DNA from: Flavobacteriales bacterium
GTDB taxonomy: Bacteria > Bacteroidota > Bacteroidia > Flavobacteriales_D > Sanyastnellaceae
Assembly: GCA_027491075.1 (NCBI GenBank)
Contig: JAIXWX010000022.1
Coordinates: 62,001 to 126,000 of the forward strand
Direction: 5' to 3'
Length of the DNA: 64,000 nt
Made by a program: the position numbers and the translations under genes. The notes under the pieces were generated by a model. That model had not been told where the DNA came from, searched no databases, and saw only the letters and a program-made list of their open reading frames with translations. Shown here one piece after another: positions 8,599-17,362 of this stretch; within the stretch, counting starts at the first letter, position 1; each line of letters starts with the position of its first letter.

Positions 8599-8736
8599 GG
8601 GTTTCCTTTAGTTAACTAATCGAAACCCGATGCAAGGAAAATGTAGTTACTGCCAATGGATAATTGGCGTGCTATCAAAGGGAGAGGCAGGCAGTACGAC
8701 AGTTTGAAATTTTCGGTAGTAACTACCCAGCATCGG
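8599..8736. repeat. Nested inverted repeats between two convergent genes
   Basis: The 162-bp gap holds no supported gene but is highly structured. GGGTTTC (8599-8605) pairs with GAAACCC (8622-8628). CCGATGC (8627-8633) pairs with GCATCGG (8730-8736) and encloses a 12-bp stem, 8643-8654 with 8715-8726 (one G-U). An inner hairpin GCCAAT/ATTGGC (8652-8657/8663-8668) and an alternative pairing TACTGCC/GGCAGTA (8648-8654/8690-8696) compete with the long stem. It may be a bidirectional 3' end structure or a small RNA; there is no clear T tract and no -7 element beside it. Confidence 0.5.
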
Positions 8737-8745
8737 TAAAGTCTT

Positions 8746-9339
8746 TTAGTTCAAGACCTCAACATTGGCAGGGAGCTTTTTCAAAAGGGCTTCTTTTTTT
8801 TCTACTGCCAAAAGGAACAATATCTTTTCGCTTCCATCCACATTTTGAATGGATTCAATTTTTTTATAGTTAAAAAGTTTGAGGGCTTTCATTACGTGCG
8901 GTTTCTCATTGTACCCAAATTGAAGACCAATTTTAGTCATAACCAATTTCTGCTCTTTCCCAGATGATTCCAGCACCAGTGAGGCCGCTGTCTTGTAAGC
9001 ATCAATAAGTCCACTGGTTCCTAGTTTTACCCCGCCAAAATAGCGAACAACTATAACCAATACGTTCGTTAATCCAAACGACTGAATTTGTCCAAGTATC
9101 TGTTTGCCTGCTGTTCCCGAGGGTTCACCATCATCAGAAGATCTATAAAAATCTAGATTGGCTCCTATTCTAAAGGCATAACATACATGATTAGCAAGCG
9201 AGTGTTCCTCTCGCATAGACTTCAATATAGCCTTCACTTCCTCCTCGGAGTCTACTTCATAAGAAAATCCATAATGCTTGCTACCACTTACCTTGTAAAG
9301 CGATTCCGCCTTTATCCTTATTGTAAAATAAGAGGTCAA
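8746..9339 (-). CDS. YigZ/IMPACT family protein
   Basis: 197 residues. The N-terminal IMPACT domain has SKHYGFSYEVDSEEEVKAIL, the NHVCYAFRIG motif, the SDDGEPSGTAGKQIL block and VLVIVVRYFGGVKLGTSGLI, which together define the YigZ/UPF0029 family; the C-terminal part is the DUF1949-like domain. The biochemical role is not settled; eukaryotic IMPACT controls the translation-linked kinase GCN2. It overlaps the upstream 133-residue hypothetical gene by four bases (ATGA), so the two are translationally coupled. The call to family is firm, function unknown. Confidence 0.9.
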   Translation of the reverse strand: MTSYFTIRIKAESLYKVSGSKHYGFSYEVDSEEEVKAILKSMREEHSLANHVCYAFRIGANLDFYRSSDDGEPSGTAGKQILGQIQSFGLTNVLVIVVRYFGGVKLGTSGLIDAYKTAASLVLESSGKEQKLVMTKIGLQFGYNEKPHVMKALKLFNYKKIESIQNVDGSEKILFLLAVEKKEALLKKLPANVEVLN

Positions 9340-9737
9340 GAAATAGGATTAAGAATTACCGAGAAAACGGTGATAGAGTTTGGATCCCTATCATAATACA
9401 GTTTATCCAGTGCACCAATTACATTTTTTGCTCTGAAATAAGAAGTATGTAAAACATTCTCTTCTTTCATAGACCATTGAATGGTATAACTGCTTTCCGC
9501 CTCCTTGTAATTCTTCACATACTCCAGCATAAACCTTAAGGCTTCAATCGACGATGTACCTTCAGAGGTGTGAAACAAGAAACTTTGATTGTGCCGAGGG
9601 CTCGCAGTAATAAGTCTGAGTAAAGTTGTTCTACCACGATCCTCAAATTGAAAAATAAGGCTATTCTGACCTAGTCCTATATACTTTCCAATTTCCGCTT
9701 GCAAATTGGCTATCTCAATATTCTTGTCTACTGTCAT
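9336..9737 (-). CDS. Conserved hypothetical protein, 133 residues
   Basis: A soluble protein with no signal peptide or membrane span and no family that I recognise. It has a short N-terminal helix (KNIEIANLQAEIGKYIG) and mixed alpha/beta content with several aromatic strands (QFEDRGRTTLLRLI, YTIQWSMK). The ATG at 9737 is chosen over one seven codons upstream because the latter adds a non-conserved hydrophobic lead; this choice is uncertain. It is 23 bases downstream of the capD-like gene and overlaps the yigZ-like gene by four bases, so it is probably in one operon with both. Confidence 0.65.
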   Translation of the reverse strand: MTVDKNIEIANLQAEIGKYIGLGQNSLIFQFEDRGRTTLLRLITASPRHNQSFLFHTSEGTSSIEALRFMLEYVKNYKEAESSYTIQWSMKEENVLHTSYFRAKNVIGALDKLYYDRDPNSITVFSVILNPIS

Positions 9738-9760
9738 TTTAAAAAGAATAAAGGACAAAG

Positions 9761-11632
9761 TTAGCGATCCAGATTCTCAAATACTGAATTATTCGATAAA
9801 TATTCAGGAATCATCGACTTTAGCTTACTTACTAGTACTTCGTTGTTCTGATGAGAAAACAAATCGATTAGCTCTTTAACATTTGCATTTACATCATCAA
9901 AAGAATTCGCTCTCACCTTTGCAATTACAATTTTGGGATGTGGTGTTGAGATGGTGTTCTCTTTATCGCTTAAGACTTCTTCAAAGAGTTTTTCTCCTGG
10001 TCTCAACCCAGTGAACTTAATTTGAATATCTTTTTCTACCTCCAATCCAGAGAGTTTAATCATATTCAATGCTAGGTCCACTATGCGCACACTTTCCCCC
10101 ATATCGAAAGCAAAGATCTCTCCCCCTTTTCCCATTTGACACGCTTGCAATACCAATTGCACGGCTTCGGGAATTGTCATAAAATATCTTGTAATTTCTG
10201 GGTGGGTAATAGTGATAGGTCCACCCTGCTCTATCTGTTTTTTAAATATTGGAATAACACTTCCATTGCTGCCAAGTACATTTCCAAAACGAGTGGTTAT
10301 AAATGCCGTTGATGATTGATCGTTTTTAGATTGAACATACATTTCTGCCACTCTCTTTGTAGATCCCATTACACTAGTAGGATTCACAGCCTTATCGGTA
10401 CTAATGAGAATAAATTTTTTGGTTCCAAATTCCTCTGCTAAGTCAGCCAAAACTTTTGTACCCTTCACATTTGTTAGTACAGCCTCAGTAGGATTGTTTT
10501 CCATCAAAGGGACATGCTTATAGGCACTGGCGTGAAAAACTAGTTCTGGCTTAAAATACTCCATCACCCTCTTCATCCTATCTTCTTGTCTGACATCGGC
10601 AATGACAATATCAATAACTCCACTCAAATCCTTCTCGTGGAGTTCATTGTCTAAATCAAACAATGCAGATTCTGCTTGATCCAACAATATCAATTTCCGA
10701 GGTTCATAGCTTAGGCATTGCCTTGCAAGCTCACTTCCAATACTACCAGCGGCTCCAGTGATAAGTATTACTTTGTCTTTGAACTCATCAGTCAACTCGG
10801 CATCGTCTAAATCTATGGTGTCTCTTCCCAATAAATCTTCAATTCGTATATCCCTGATTTGCTTATTGCTTAATTCCCCTCCAATCCAACGAGAGGCCGG
10901 TGGAATTTGACGCACTCTTACGTTATAGTTAAGCGCTTCGGCAATAATTTCTGATCTTCTCTTTTGTGATAGAGAAGTTATTGCAAGGACTATTTCATCT
11001 ACTTTTCCTGAGGAAAGAAAGTCGCTTAATCTAGGAGCGTGATATATATCTGTACCTTCTAATTTTTTTCCTGTTTTGGATTTGTCATCATCAAAGAAAG
11101 CAATGACCTCCGCGTCACTACTTGAATCTCGATCCATTGTTCGTTTGGTAATCATTCCTCCCTCGCCTGCCCCAAAAATGACTACTCTTTTCCGTACTTT
11201 CGAAGGAGTTTTTAACTCCAGATATAGCACTTTGACTGCTATTCTGCTTACAATCATTGCAAACAATGATAGCAAATACTCTATGATTATGATAGAGTTC
11301 GGCAGAAGATATTTCCCATCTACATAATGAAAAAAAAGTTGATTCAACAGCCCGAAAGCAACACTACCGGTGGATAGCACAATAAAAATGCGCATAGTAT
11401 CCTGAGTGCTGGTATATCGAATTATCCCCGCATACGTTCTTCCTAGAATAAACGACAACGCCCTGATACCAAGAAAAATGGGAAAAAAAGCTTTTGCCAG
11501 TTCAATCTCCAATGAAGGAATATTGAATTCAAAACGTATGAGATAAGCAAGAACAAATGCAAAAGAACAAACCCCAAGGTCGACCATAAAAATGATCCAC
11601 CTCGGGGTATTTCTGTTTGGCAGTATCTTCAT
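9761..11632 (-). CDS. Membrane-bound nucleotide-sugar 4,6-dehydratase (CapD/FlaA1/WbpM type)
   Basis: 623 residues. Four membrane segments occupy about residues 13-135, then a first Rossmann domain (VVIFGAGEGGM, 150-160) and a second SDR domain with VILITGAAGSIGSEL (288-302). The active site is STDK (411-414) with VMGSTKR (421-427): Met replaces the usual Tyr, as is normal for this long dehydratase group, and Lys426 is kept. These enzymes make 4-keto-6-deoxy sugars from UDP-N-acetyl sugars for O-antigen or capsule. It lies six bases after atoB on the same strand; no other polysaccharide gene is near, which is common for this gene in Bacteroidota. Confidence 0.88.
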   Translation of the reverse strand: MKILPNRNTPRWIIFMVDLGVCSFAFVLAYLIRFEFNIPSLEIELAKAFFPIFLGIRALSFILGRTYAGIIRYTSTQDTMRIFIVLSTGSVAFGLLNQLFFHYVDGKYLLPNSIIIIEYLLSLFAMIVSRIAVKVLYLELKTPSKVRKRVVIFGAGEGGMITKRTMDRDSSSDAEVIAFFDDDKSKTGKKLEGTDIYHAPRLSDFLSSGKVDEIVLAITSLSQKRRSEIIAEALNYNVRVRQIPPASRWIGGELSNKQIRDIRIEDLLGRDTIDLDDAELTDEFKDKVILITGAAGSIGSELARQCLSYEPRKLILLDQAESALFDLDNELHEKDLSGVIDIVIADVRQEDRMKRVMEYFKPELVFHASAYKHVPLMENNPTEAVLTNVKGTKVLADLAEEFGTKKFILISTDKAVNPTSVMGSTKRVAEMYVQSKNDQSSTAFITTRFGNVLGSNGSVIPIFKKQIEQGGPITITHPEITRYFMTIPEAVQLVLQACQMGKGGEIFAFDMGESVRIVDLALNMIKLSGLEVEKDIQIKFTGLRPGEKLFEEVLSDKENTISTPHPKIVIAKVRANSFDDVNANVKELIDLFSHQNNEVLVSKLKSMIPEYLSNNSVFENLDR

Positions 11633-11638
11633 TGATGA

Positions 11639-12817
11639 TTAAATCAGCTCCAAAACCATTGCACTCGCTCCTCCTCCACCGTTGCAGATACCCGCGCCGC
11701 CCCACTTAGCGTTATTTTGCTTTAAAACATGAATTAAAGTAACAATAATCCTCGCACCACTGCATCCAAGGGGATGACCTAGTGATACGGCACCTCCATT
11801 CACATTTACTTTGGCAGGATCTAAATCCATTTTCTGCATATTCACAATTCCAACCACAGAAAATGCCTCGTTCAATTCAACAAATTCAAGGTCTTTCATA
11901 GAGATACCTGCTTTAGAAACTGCCTTTGGCAGGGCTAGCGATGGCGTTGTTGTGAACCATTCTGGTGCTTGCTCAGCGTCGGCATATGATGCAATACGCG
12001 CTAGAGGCTTCAGTCCAAGTGCGTTCATTTTTTCCTCTGACATGAGTACAACAGCCGCGGCACCATCATTCATGGTTGAAGCGTTCGCAGCAGTTACTGT
12101 TCCTTCTTTGGAAAAAACGGGTTTCAATTGGGGGATCTTGTCGAAGTTAACACTTTTGTATTCTTCATCTTCTCCAAACAAAACAACGTCACCCTTTCTT
12201 CCAACCATTTCAACAGGTACAATCTCATCTTTAAACCTTCCTTCGCTCCATGCTTTTGCAGATCTTTTATATGACTCAATTGCGAATGCATCTTGATCCT
12301 CTCTTGAAATATTACACTCTTTTGCACACATATCAGCGGCATTGCCCATGGCATAGTTGTGATATACATCAGTCAGGCCATCTTTAGCCAATCCGTCGAT
12401 CATGCTTACATTGCCATATTTGTTTCCCCATCTCAAGTTCTCCGAATAAAAGGGAACATTAGACATACTCTCCATTCCGCCGGCTACAATAACATCTGCA
12501 TCCCCGAGCATAATACTTTGAGCTGCTTGCATTATTGCTTTCATACCAGAGGCACAAACCTTATTTACCGTTGTGCAATGAACTGAATCTGGCAAGCCCG
12601 CAAACTTGGCAGCCTGACGAGCAGGAGCTTGGCCCAGGTTTGCCTGAAGTACAGAACCCATTAACACTTCTTGTACTTCTTTTGGATCAAGTTGAATCTT
12701 GTCCAGCGCGCCCTTAATAGCAATAGCTCCCAGTTTAGTTGCGCTCATTGAGGCCAGCGAACCTCCAAAACTGCCCATAGGCGTTCTTACAGCTGAAACG
12801 ATAAATACTTTTTTCAT
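11639..12817 (-). CDS. atoB: Acetyl-CoA C-acetyltransferase (thiolase II)
   Basis: 392 residues from ATG 12817. Nucleophile Cys88 lies in NKVCASGMKA; GGAVSLGHPLGCSGAR carries the catalytic His and GICNGGGGASA the second Cys. The length and the SVLQANLGQAPARQAA block fit the acetoacetyl-CoA thiolase group, which condenses two acetyl-CoA (or cleaves acetoacetyl-CoA), used in fatty acid breakdown or isoprenoid and polyester supply. The longer reading frame reaching 13072 overlaps the metalloprotease start and adds a non-thiolase lead, so it is rejected. It heads the minus-strand run with the capD-like gene. Confidence 0.92.
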   Translation of the reverse strand: MKKVFIVSAVRTPMGSFGGSLASMSATKLGAIAIKGALDKIQLDPKEVQEVLMGSVLQANLGQAPARQAAKFAGLPDSVHCTTVNKVCASGMKAIMQAAQSIMLGDADVIVAGGMESMSNVPFYSENLRWGNKYGNVSMIDGLAKDGLTDVYHNYAMGNAADMCAKECNISREDQDAFAIESYKRSAKAWSEGRFKDEIVPVEMVGRKGDVVLFGEDEEYKSVNFDKIPQLKPVFSKEGTVTAANASTMNDGAAAVVLMSEEKMNALGLKPLARIASYADAEQAPEWFTTTPSLALPKAVSKAGISMKDLEFVELNEAFSVVGIVNMQKMDLDPAKVNVNGGAVSLGHPLGCSGARIIVTLIHVLKQNNAKWGGAGICNGGGGASAMVLELI

Positions 12818-12930
12818 TGTCATTGAATGTGGCAGTAAAAGTAAGAAAGTTAGGCCTTGTAACCATTTTTTGACCTTCAGAGTATAAGCACCTGCCTGCC
12901 TCCAATTCCCTATAAATAAAAACAGGCACA

Positions 12931-15900
12931 ATGATGATGAAAACAAGTATAAAAATCTCGATTCTGTTTGTTCTTTCAGTGCTATCCACTGTGTCATTGT
13001 CTGCACAAGTAAAAAGTTGTGGTCATGATCATAAACATGATAGTTTAATTGCCCATGACCCGCGATTTTCAAGAAGTCTTTGGCAACTTGAAATGGCTGT
13101 AGAAAAACACATGGCCATACCAGAGGCTGAAAGATCAGAAACAGTTTATACTTTACCAGTAGTAGTACACATCATTCATGAGGGAGAGCCTATTGGAACT
13201 GGTTCTAATATATCTGATGCACAAGTTTTCTCCGCAATTACCGCATTAAATAATGACTTCAGACGAGTAGCTGGAACCGTTGGTTTTGGCGACGGCGTGG
13301 ACATTGGTATAGAATTTTGTTTAGCGAGCCGTAATCCGCAAGGTCAACCCACCAATGGTATAGTTCGCGTAAATGGAAGTTCTGTACCATTATATGCAGA
13401 ACAAGGTATTGAGTCCACGGGAAGCGCTGGTGCAAGCGAAGAAGCTGTCAAGGCTTTGAGCACATGGCCCCGATCTAGCTACGTAAACATTTGGATAGTA
13501 AATGAAATAGAGAATAATGATGGCGGTTCCGGTGTACAGGGATATGCATATTTTCCATTTAACAACCCCGTTGATGGAATCGTAGTCCTATTTAATGCCT
13601 TCGGTACCGTTGGAAATCTAAAATCATACACGGATATGAACCGAACACTAACCCATGAAATGGGCCACTATTTAGGTTTATATCACACCTTTCATACAAC
13701 AACTTCCTGCAATCAAGAAATCGACTGTACTGTTTCTGGGGACCGGGTTTGCGATACTCCTGTTACGGTTTCACAAACTTTTTGTACTACCCCAGCTTGT
13801 AGCGGAACTCAACAAGTAGAAAACTACTTGGACTATACTCCAGAATCGTGTCAAAACATGTTTACCCCTGGACAAAAAACAAGAATGAGGGCTACCCTGG
13901 AGACACAAAGAACGAGCATGACCACCAGTATGGGTTGTATGCCAGTATTCACACGAGATGCAGGTATAACTGCAGTATTGAATCCTAATAACACTACCAG
14001 CTGTAACACATCGTATACACCACAAGTTACACTTGCGAATTTTGGAAGTGTAGCTTTGACAACGGTGACCATCAATTACAATGCGAATGGACAAGGAAAC
14101 AGTACATTTAGCTGGACAGGTAACTTAGCTCCTGGGGCATCCACCAATGTAACCCTGCCTGCATTTACAGTTGGTTTAGGAGTGCATACATTCTACGCCT
14201 GGACCACAAGTCCAAACGGGCAATCTGATGAGAACAATAATAACAATCAATCCACTTCAACTTTCACCGTGACCACTGGAACAGGATTGACATTGACCGT
14301 TCAAGTAGACTTTTTTGGAGCTGAAACCACATGGGAAATTGTGAATGCTCAAGGAGTGGTGATGGATTCCGGCGGACCTTATCAAAACAATGTTCAAGGC
14401 ACCATTTATACAGAACCACTTTGTCTTCCCAACGGATGCTATGATCTCATATTTCATGACTCCTATGGCGACGGTATGGGATTCACGAATGGACAGTTCA
14501 ATCTCTATAACGCCAATAACGTAGTACTTGTGAATGAAACCGGCAACTGGGGCGATGTAAGTGTGAATGAGTTCTGCGTAACCGGAGCGCCAGAAGGAAG
14601 CGCGCCAACAGCCATGTTTGGCGCGAATGACAATCAAATCTGCATGGGTAGTGGTGTTAACTTCACCTATACTGGAACAGGTAATCCAAATTCCTACAAC
14701 TGGATATTTGAAGGAGCATCTACTGCCACCTCTTCCTCTTCAAACCCGTCCAACATTGTATACCAAAATACAGGAACATTTGATGTTACATTAACTGTAA
14801 CCAATCAATATGGCAGTAATACGTACAATTGTAACAATTGTATTACGGTGGTTGCTGCACCAACCATTACTACCAATGCAATTGCACCTACATGTTTTGG
14901 TGGCAGCAATGGCAGTATATCTACGACATTGAGCGGCGGAAACGCTCCATTCAACTATACTTGGAGCAACGGCGGAACCACTAGCAGCATTGGGAACTTA
15001 TCCGCTGGAAACTATAACATCACCGTAACCGATGCACAGGGCTGCATAAGAACTGCCACCGCGAACATAACTTCACCTACTGCGATGTCAATCACTGGTA
15101 CAATTCTAGCTCCAAGTTGCAGTGGCGCAAGCAATGGATCTATAGTAGTGAGTGTCACAGGTGGAACCGGCAACAAAACCTATATGTGGAATAATGGTTC
15201 TACAACACCAACTGTAACTGGTCTCACAGCAGGAACATATGTCGTAGCTGTTACTGATGCCAACGGATGTTCGGCTAATCAAAGTTTCGTGGTTTCACAA
15301 CCTGCGCCATTACAAGTGTCTGTATTTACAAGCGAAGTCAGCTGTTTTGGATTGAGTGACGGTAATGCTGTTGCAAGTGCGACCGGCGGCACAGGTAACG
15401 TTTCCTATTCATGGAATACTGGGGCAACTCAAAATTTTTTAGCAAATCTTTCTCAAGGAACCTACATCGTTACAGCAACCGACGCCAACGGATGCACGGA
15501 CACAGAAAGTGTGCTCATCAATCAACCTGATATGCTTGTAGCTAATGTGATCGTCGTTTCTGAAGAAACATGCGCAGGTAATGACGGGAGCGCCATTGTT
15601 GAAGCTCAAGGCGGAAATGGTGACTATTACATAGTTTGGAGCAATGGTACTGAAAGTGCGACTATTGAAAACGTGAGTGCAGGAGAGTACCTTGTAAGTA
15701 TAGCTGATCAATTGGGATGTTATATCAATACTAGCATTGTAATACCCTACGATTGCCAAGCTGGTGTTCCTCAAACCAAATTAGTAGCCACCGACTGTGG
15801 TGCATCAGGCCTAGGATTGAATAGCATTGTTTCATGCGAGCCAGTTGAGAATGCCGCTATGTACCAATGGAAGTTTACCACGGGAACCGGGGTGCTGATT

Positions 15901-16614
15901 TCTGAAGACTTCACCATAGACAATCAGTTTTTGCTTTCGCAATCAAATGCTATCGAGTTAAACATGAATATGCTCGTAACTGTGAAAGCCTTAGTAGAAA
16001 ATAACTGGGGAGCATATGGAGAGGCTTGCAGTATTCAAATGCAGGTTGACTTGTCTCCTACCGCTTTGTCAGAGTCATCTTGTTCTGCTTCTTTAGTAAA
16101 TTGGAATTCTAGCATTGAGGCAAACGAAATACCTGGAGCAATATCCTATGAGTGGACTTTTTCATCTTCTACAGGAGAAATAATAGTGCAAACCAATCAA
16201 CCAACACTAGAGCTAGTGCAATCGCTAGATCTTCAAGAGAATATCGCTTATGAAGTTTCTGTAAGAGCATTTTTAATGAATGGAATGTGGACGGAAGATG
16301 GTGTAAGTTGTACCGTGACCATTCAGATGATCGTTGGAGTTGATGAGGAAGATGCCGATAACTCCGTGATCGTATATCCGAATCCTGGTGATGGAAGATT
16401 TATTCGATTGTCTTTTGATGCTATACAAGGAGAAGTATCTAAGAATATCTCTGTCTATAGTTTGAGCGGTTCCTTGGTAGAAACTATTTCTGTAGCGAAT
16501 ACCGATAAAGCTGATGTGGAACACAATTTCACTCAACCATTGTCCACAGGTATGTATGTGCTTAGATACACCATCAACAATTCACCACAAGAAGAAAAAT
16601 TCATTGTGAAGTAA
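12931..16614 (+). CDS. Secreted M43-type zinc metalloprotease with PKD and SprB repeats and a T9SS sorting domain
   Basis: 1227 residues. Order: signal peptide (1-25, cleaved after LSAQ), short propeptide, M43 metalloprotease domain with the zinc motif HEMGHYLGLYH starting at His242 and Cys-rich loops typical of cytophagalysin/pappalysin enzymes, a CARDB-like adhesion domain (about 338-447), a PKD domain (about 558-645), four SprB-type repeats (about 648-945, each with a G-G-x-P/N-Y-x-W-x-N-G core and TDAxGC end), further beta domains, and a T9SS type A sorting domain (last 75 residues, VIVYPNPGDGRF to KFIVK). It should be exported and fixed to the cell surface or released, to digest proteins. 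It is monocistronic and followed by a strong terminator. Confidence 0.92.
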   Translation: MMMKTSIKISILFVLSVLSTVSLSAQVKSCGHDHKHDSLIAHDPRFSRSLWQLEMAVEKHMAIPEAERSETVYTLPVVVHIIHEGEPIGTGSNISDAQVFSAITALNNDFRRVAGTVGFGDGVDIGIEFCLASRNPQGQPTNGIVRVNGSSVPLYAEQGIESTGSAGASEEAVKALSTWPRSSYVNIWIVNEIENNDGGSGVQGYAYFPFNNPVDGIVVLFNAFGTVGNLKSYTDMNRTLTHEMGHYLGLYHTFHTTTSCNQEIDCTVSGDRVCDTPVTVSQTFCTTPACSGTQQVENYLDYTPESCQNMFTPGQKTRMRATLETQRTSMTTSMGCMPVFTRDAGITAVLNPNNTTSCNTSYTPQVTLANFGSVALTTVTINYNANGQGNSTFSWTGNLAPGASTNVTLPAFTVGLGVHTFYAWTTSPNGQSDENNNNNQSTSTFTVTTGTGLTLTVQVDFFGAETTWEIVNAQGVVMDSGGPYQNNVQGTIYTEPLCLPNGCYDLIFHDSYGDGMGFTNGQFNLYNANNVVLVNETGNWGDVSVNEFCVTGAPEGSAPTAMFGANDNQICMGSGVNFTYTGTGNPNSYNWIFEGASTATSSSSNPSNIVYQNTGTFDVTLTVTNQYGSNTYNCNNCITVVAAPTITTNAIAPTCFGGSNGSISTTLSGGNAPFNYTWSNGGTTSSIGNLSAGNYNITVTDAQGCIRTATANITSPTAMSITGTILAPSCSGASNGSIVVSVTGGTGNKTYMWNNGSTTPTVTGLTAGTYVVAVTDANGCSANQSFVVSQPAPLQVSVFTSEVSCFGLSDGNAVASATGGTGNVSYSWNTGATQNFLANLSQGTYIVTATDANGCTDTESVLINQPDMLVANVIVVSEETCAGNDGSAIVEAQGGNGDYYIVWSNGTESATIENVSAGEYLVSIADQLGCYINTSIVIPYDCQAGVPQTKLVATDCGASGLGLNSIVSCEPVENAAMYQWKFTTGTGVLISEDFTIDNQFLLSQSNAIELNMNMLVTVKALVENNWGAYGEACSIQMQVDLSPTALSESSCSASLVNWNSSIEANEIPGAISYEWTFSSSTGEIIVQTNQPTLELVQSLDLQENIAYEVSVRAFLMNGMWTEDGVSCTVTIQMIVGVDEEDADNSVIVYPNPGDGRFIRLSFDAIQGEVSKNISVYSLSGSLVETISVANTDKADVEHNFTQPLSTGMYVLRYTINNSPQEEKFIVK

Positions 16615-16651
16615 GATATAGGGTGGAGACCAATTTACTTTGGTCGTAGTA

Positions 16652-16685
16652 AAAAGCCCTTTGGAATTCGTTCCAAAGGGCTTTT
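16652..16685. terminator. Bidirectional terminator between the metalloprotease gene and the sugar operon
   Basis: A perfect 14-bp stem (16652-16665 with 16672-16685) with a 6-base loop, bordered by A and T runs on either side, sits between two convergent genes and can serve both strands. Confidence 0.88.
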
Positions 16686-16710
16686 GAATTTCTTAAGAAA
16701 AAAAGAAGAT

Positions 16711-17361
16711 CTAATTGAACCGTTTCAACAATTCGAGACTCGCCTGTTTCATGCTTTCTATAACAACATCTGCTTTTTGAAGAATGTCTTCATTTCCTAC
16801 TCCAACACAATGAAAACCTCCATCTTTGGCTGCCTCTACCCCAGAAATTGCATCTTCAAAAACGACGCATTGATCCGGTTTTAGTCCAAGGTCAGAAGCT
16901 CCTTTAAGAAATACCTCTGGGTTAGGTTTTGATAAATGAATTTTATTTCCGTCAATTATTGCGCTGAAGTAGTGCATTATTCCCAACTTTTCAAGAATTA
17001 AAATCGAATTCTTGCTGGAAGATCCCAACGCAATCTTAATATCATTTTCTTTTAGTTCTTTTAAAAAATCAGCGACACCAGGAAGCATCTCAGAAGGGTC
17101 TACTCCTTCCACATAATCTAAGTACCACTTATTCTTTAGCTCCATGAGTTCCAGTTTTTTCTGATTATTCAATTGAATATTTCCCCATGTGAGAATCTTC
17201 TCCAGACTGTCAACTCTGCTTACACCTTTCAATTGTTCATTTTGGGTCTCTGTGAATGGAATGCTTAGTGAATCAGCCAGTCGTTGCCAAGCTTTAAAAT
17301 GAAACTTAGCAGTGTCAACGATGACACCATCCATATCAAAAATACATGCTCTAATCTTCAT
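16711..17361 (-). CDS. pgmB: Beta-phosphoglucomutase family HAD hydrolase
   Basis: 216 residues of a HAD enzyme with a helical cap. The nucleophile motif FDMDGVIVDTA (Asp9 and Asp11) continues into KFHFKAWQRLA, which is the substrate-contact pattern of beta-phosphoglucomutase; LGSSSKN is motif II, SKPNPEVFL motif III and FEDAISGVEAA motif IV. Beta-PGM turns beta-glucose-1-phosphate, released by maltose or trehalose phosphorylases, into glucose-6-phosphate. It is the last gene of the pfkA-gapA-kinase-pgmB operon, one base after the kinase stop, which supports the sugar role over a generic phosphatase. No disaccharide phosphorylase is seen nearby. Confidence 0.85.
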   Translation of the reverse strand: MKIRACIFDMDGVIVDTAKFHFKAWQRLADSLSIPFTETQNEQLKGVSRVDSLEKILTWGNIQLNNQKKLELMELKNKWYLDYVEGVDPSEMLPGVADFLKELKENDIKIALGSSSKNSILILEKLGIMHYFSAIIDGNKIHLSKPNPEVFLKGASDLGLKPDQCVVFEDAISGVEAAKDGGFHCVGVGNEDILQKADVVIESMKQASLELLKRFN

Positions 17362-17362
17362 A

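Noticed and set aside
8664-8873. Plus-strand reading frame of 69 codons across the nested repeats
   Set aside because: It overlaps the end of the yigZ-like gene in antisense, has no promoter or protein features and covers structured DNA.
12818-13072. N-terminal extension of the atoB reading frame
   Set aside because: It is not thiolase-like, overlaps the metalloprotease start on the other strand, and the real thiolase N-terminus begins at 12817.
14881-15752. Possible tandem DNA repeat or CRISPR-like array
   Set aside because: The periodicity comes from protein-level SprB repeats; the nucleotides diverge and there are no constant direct repeats with unique spacers.
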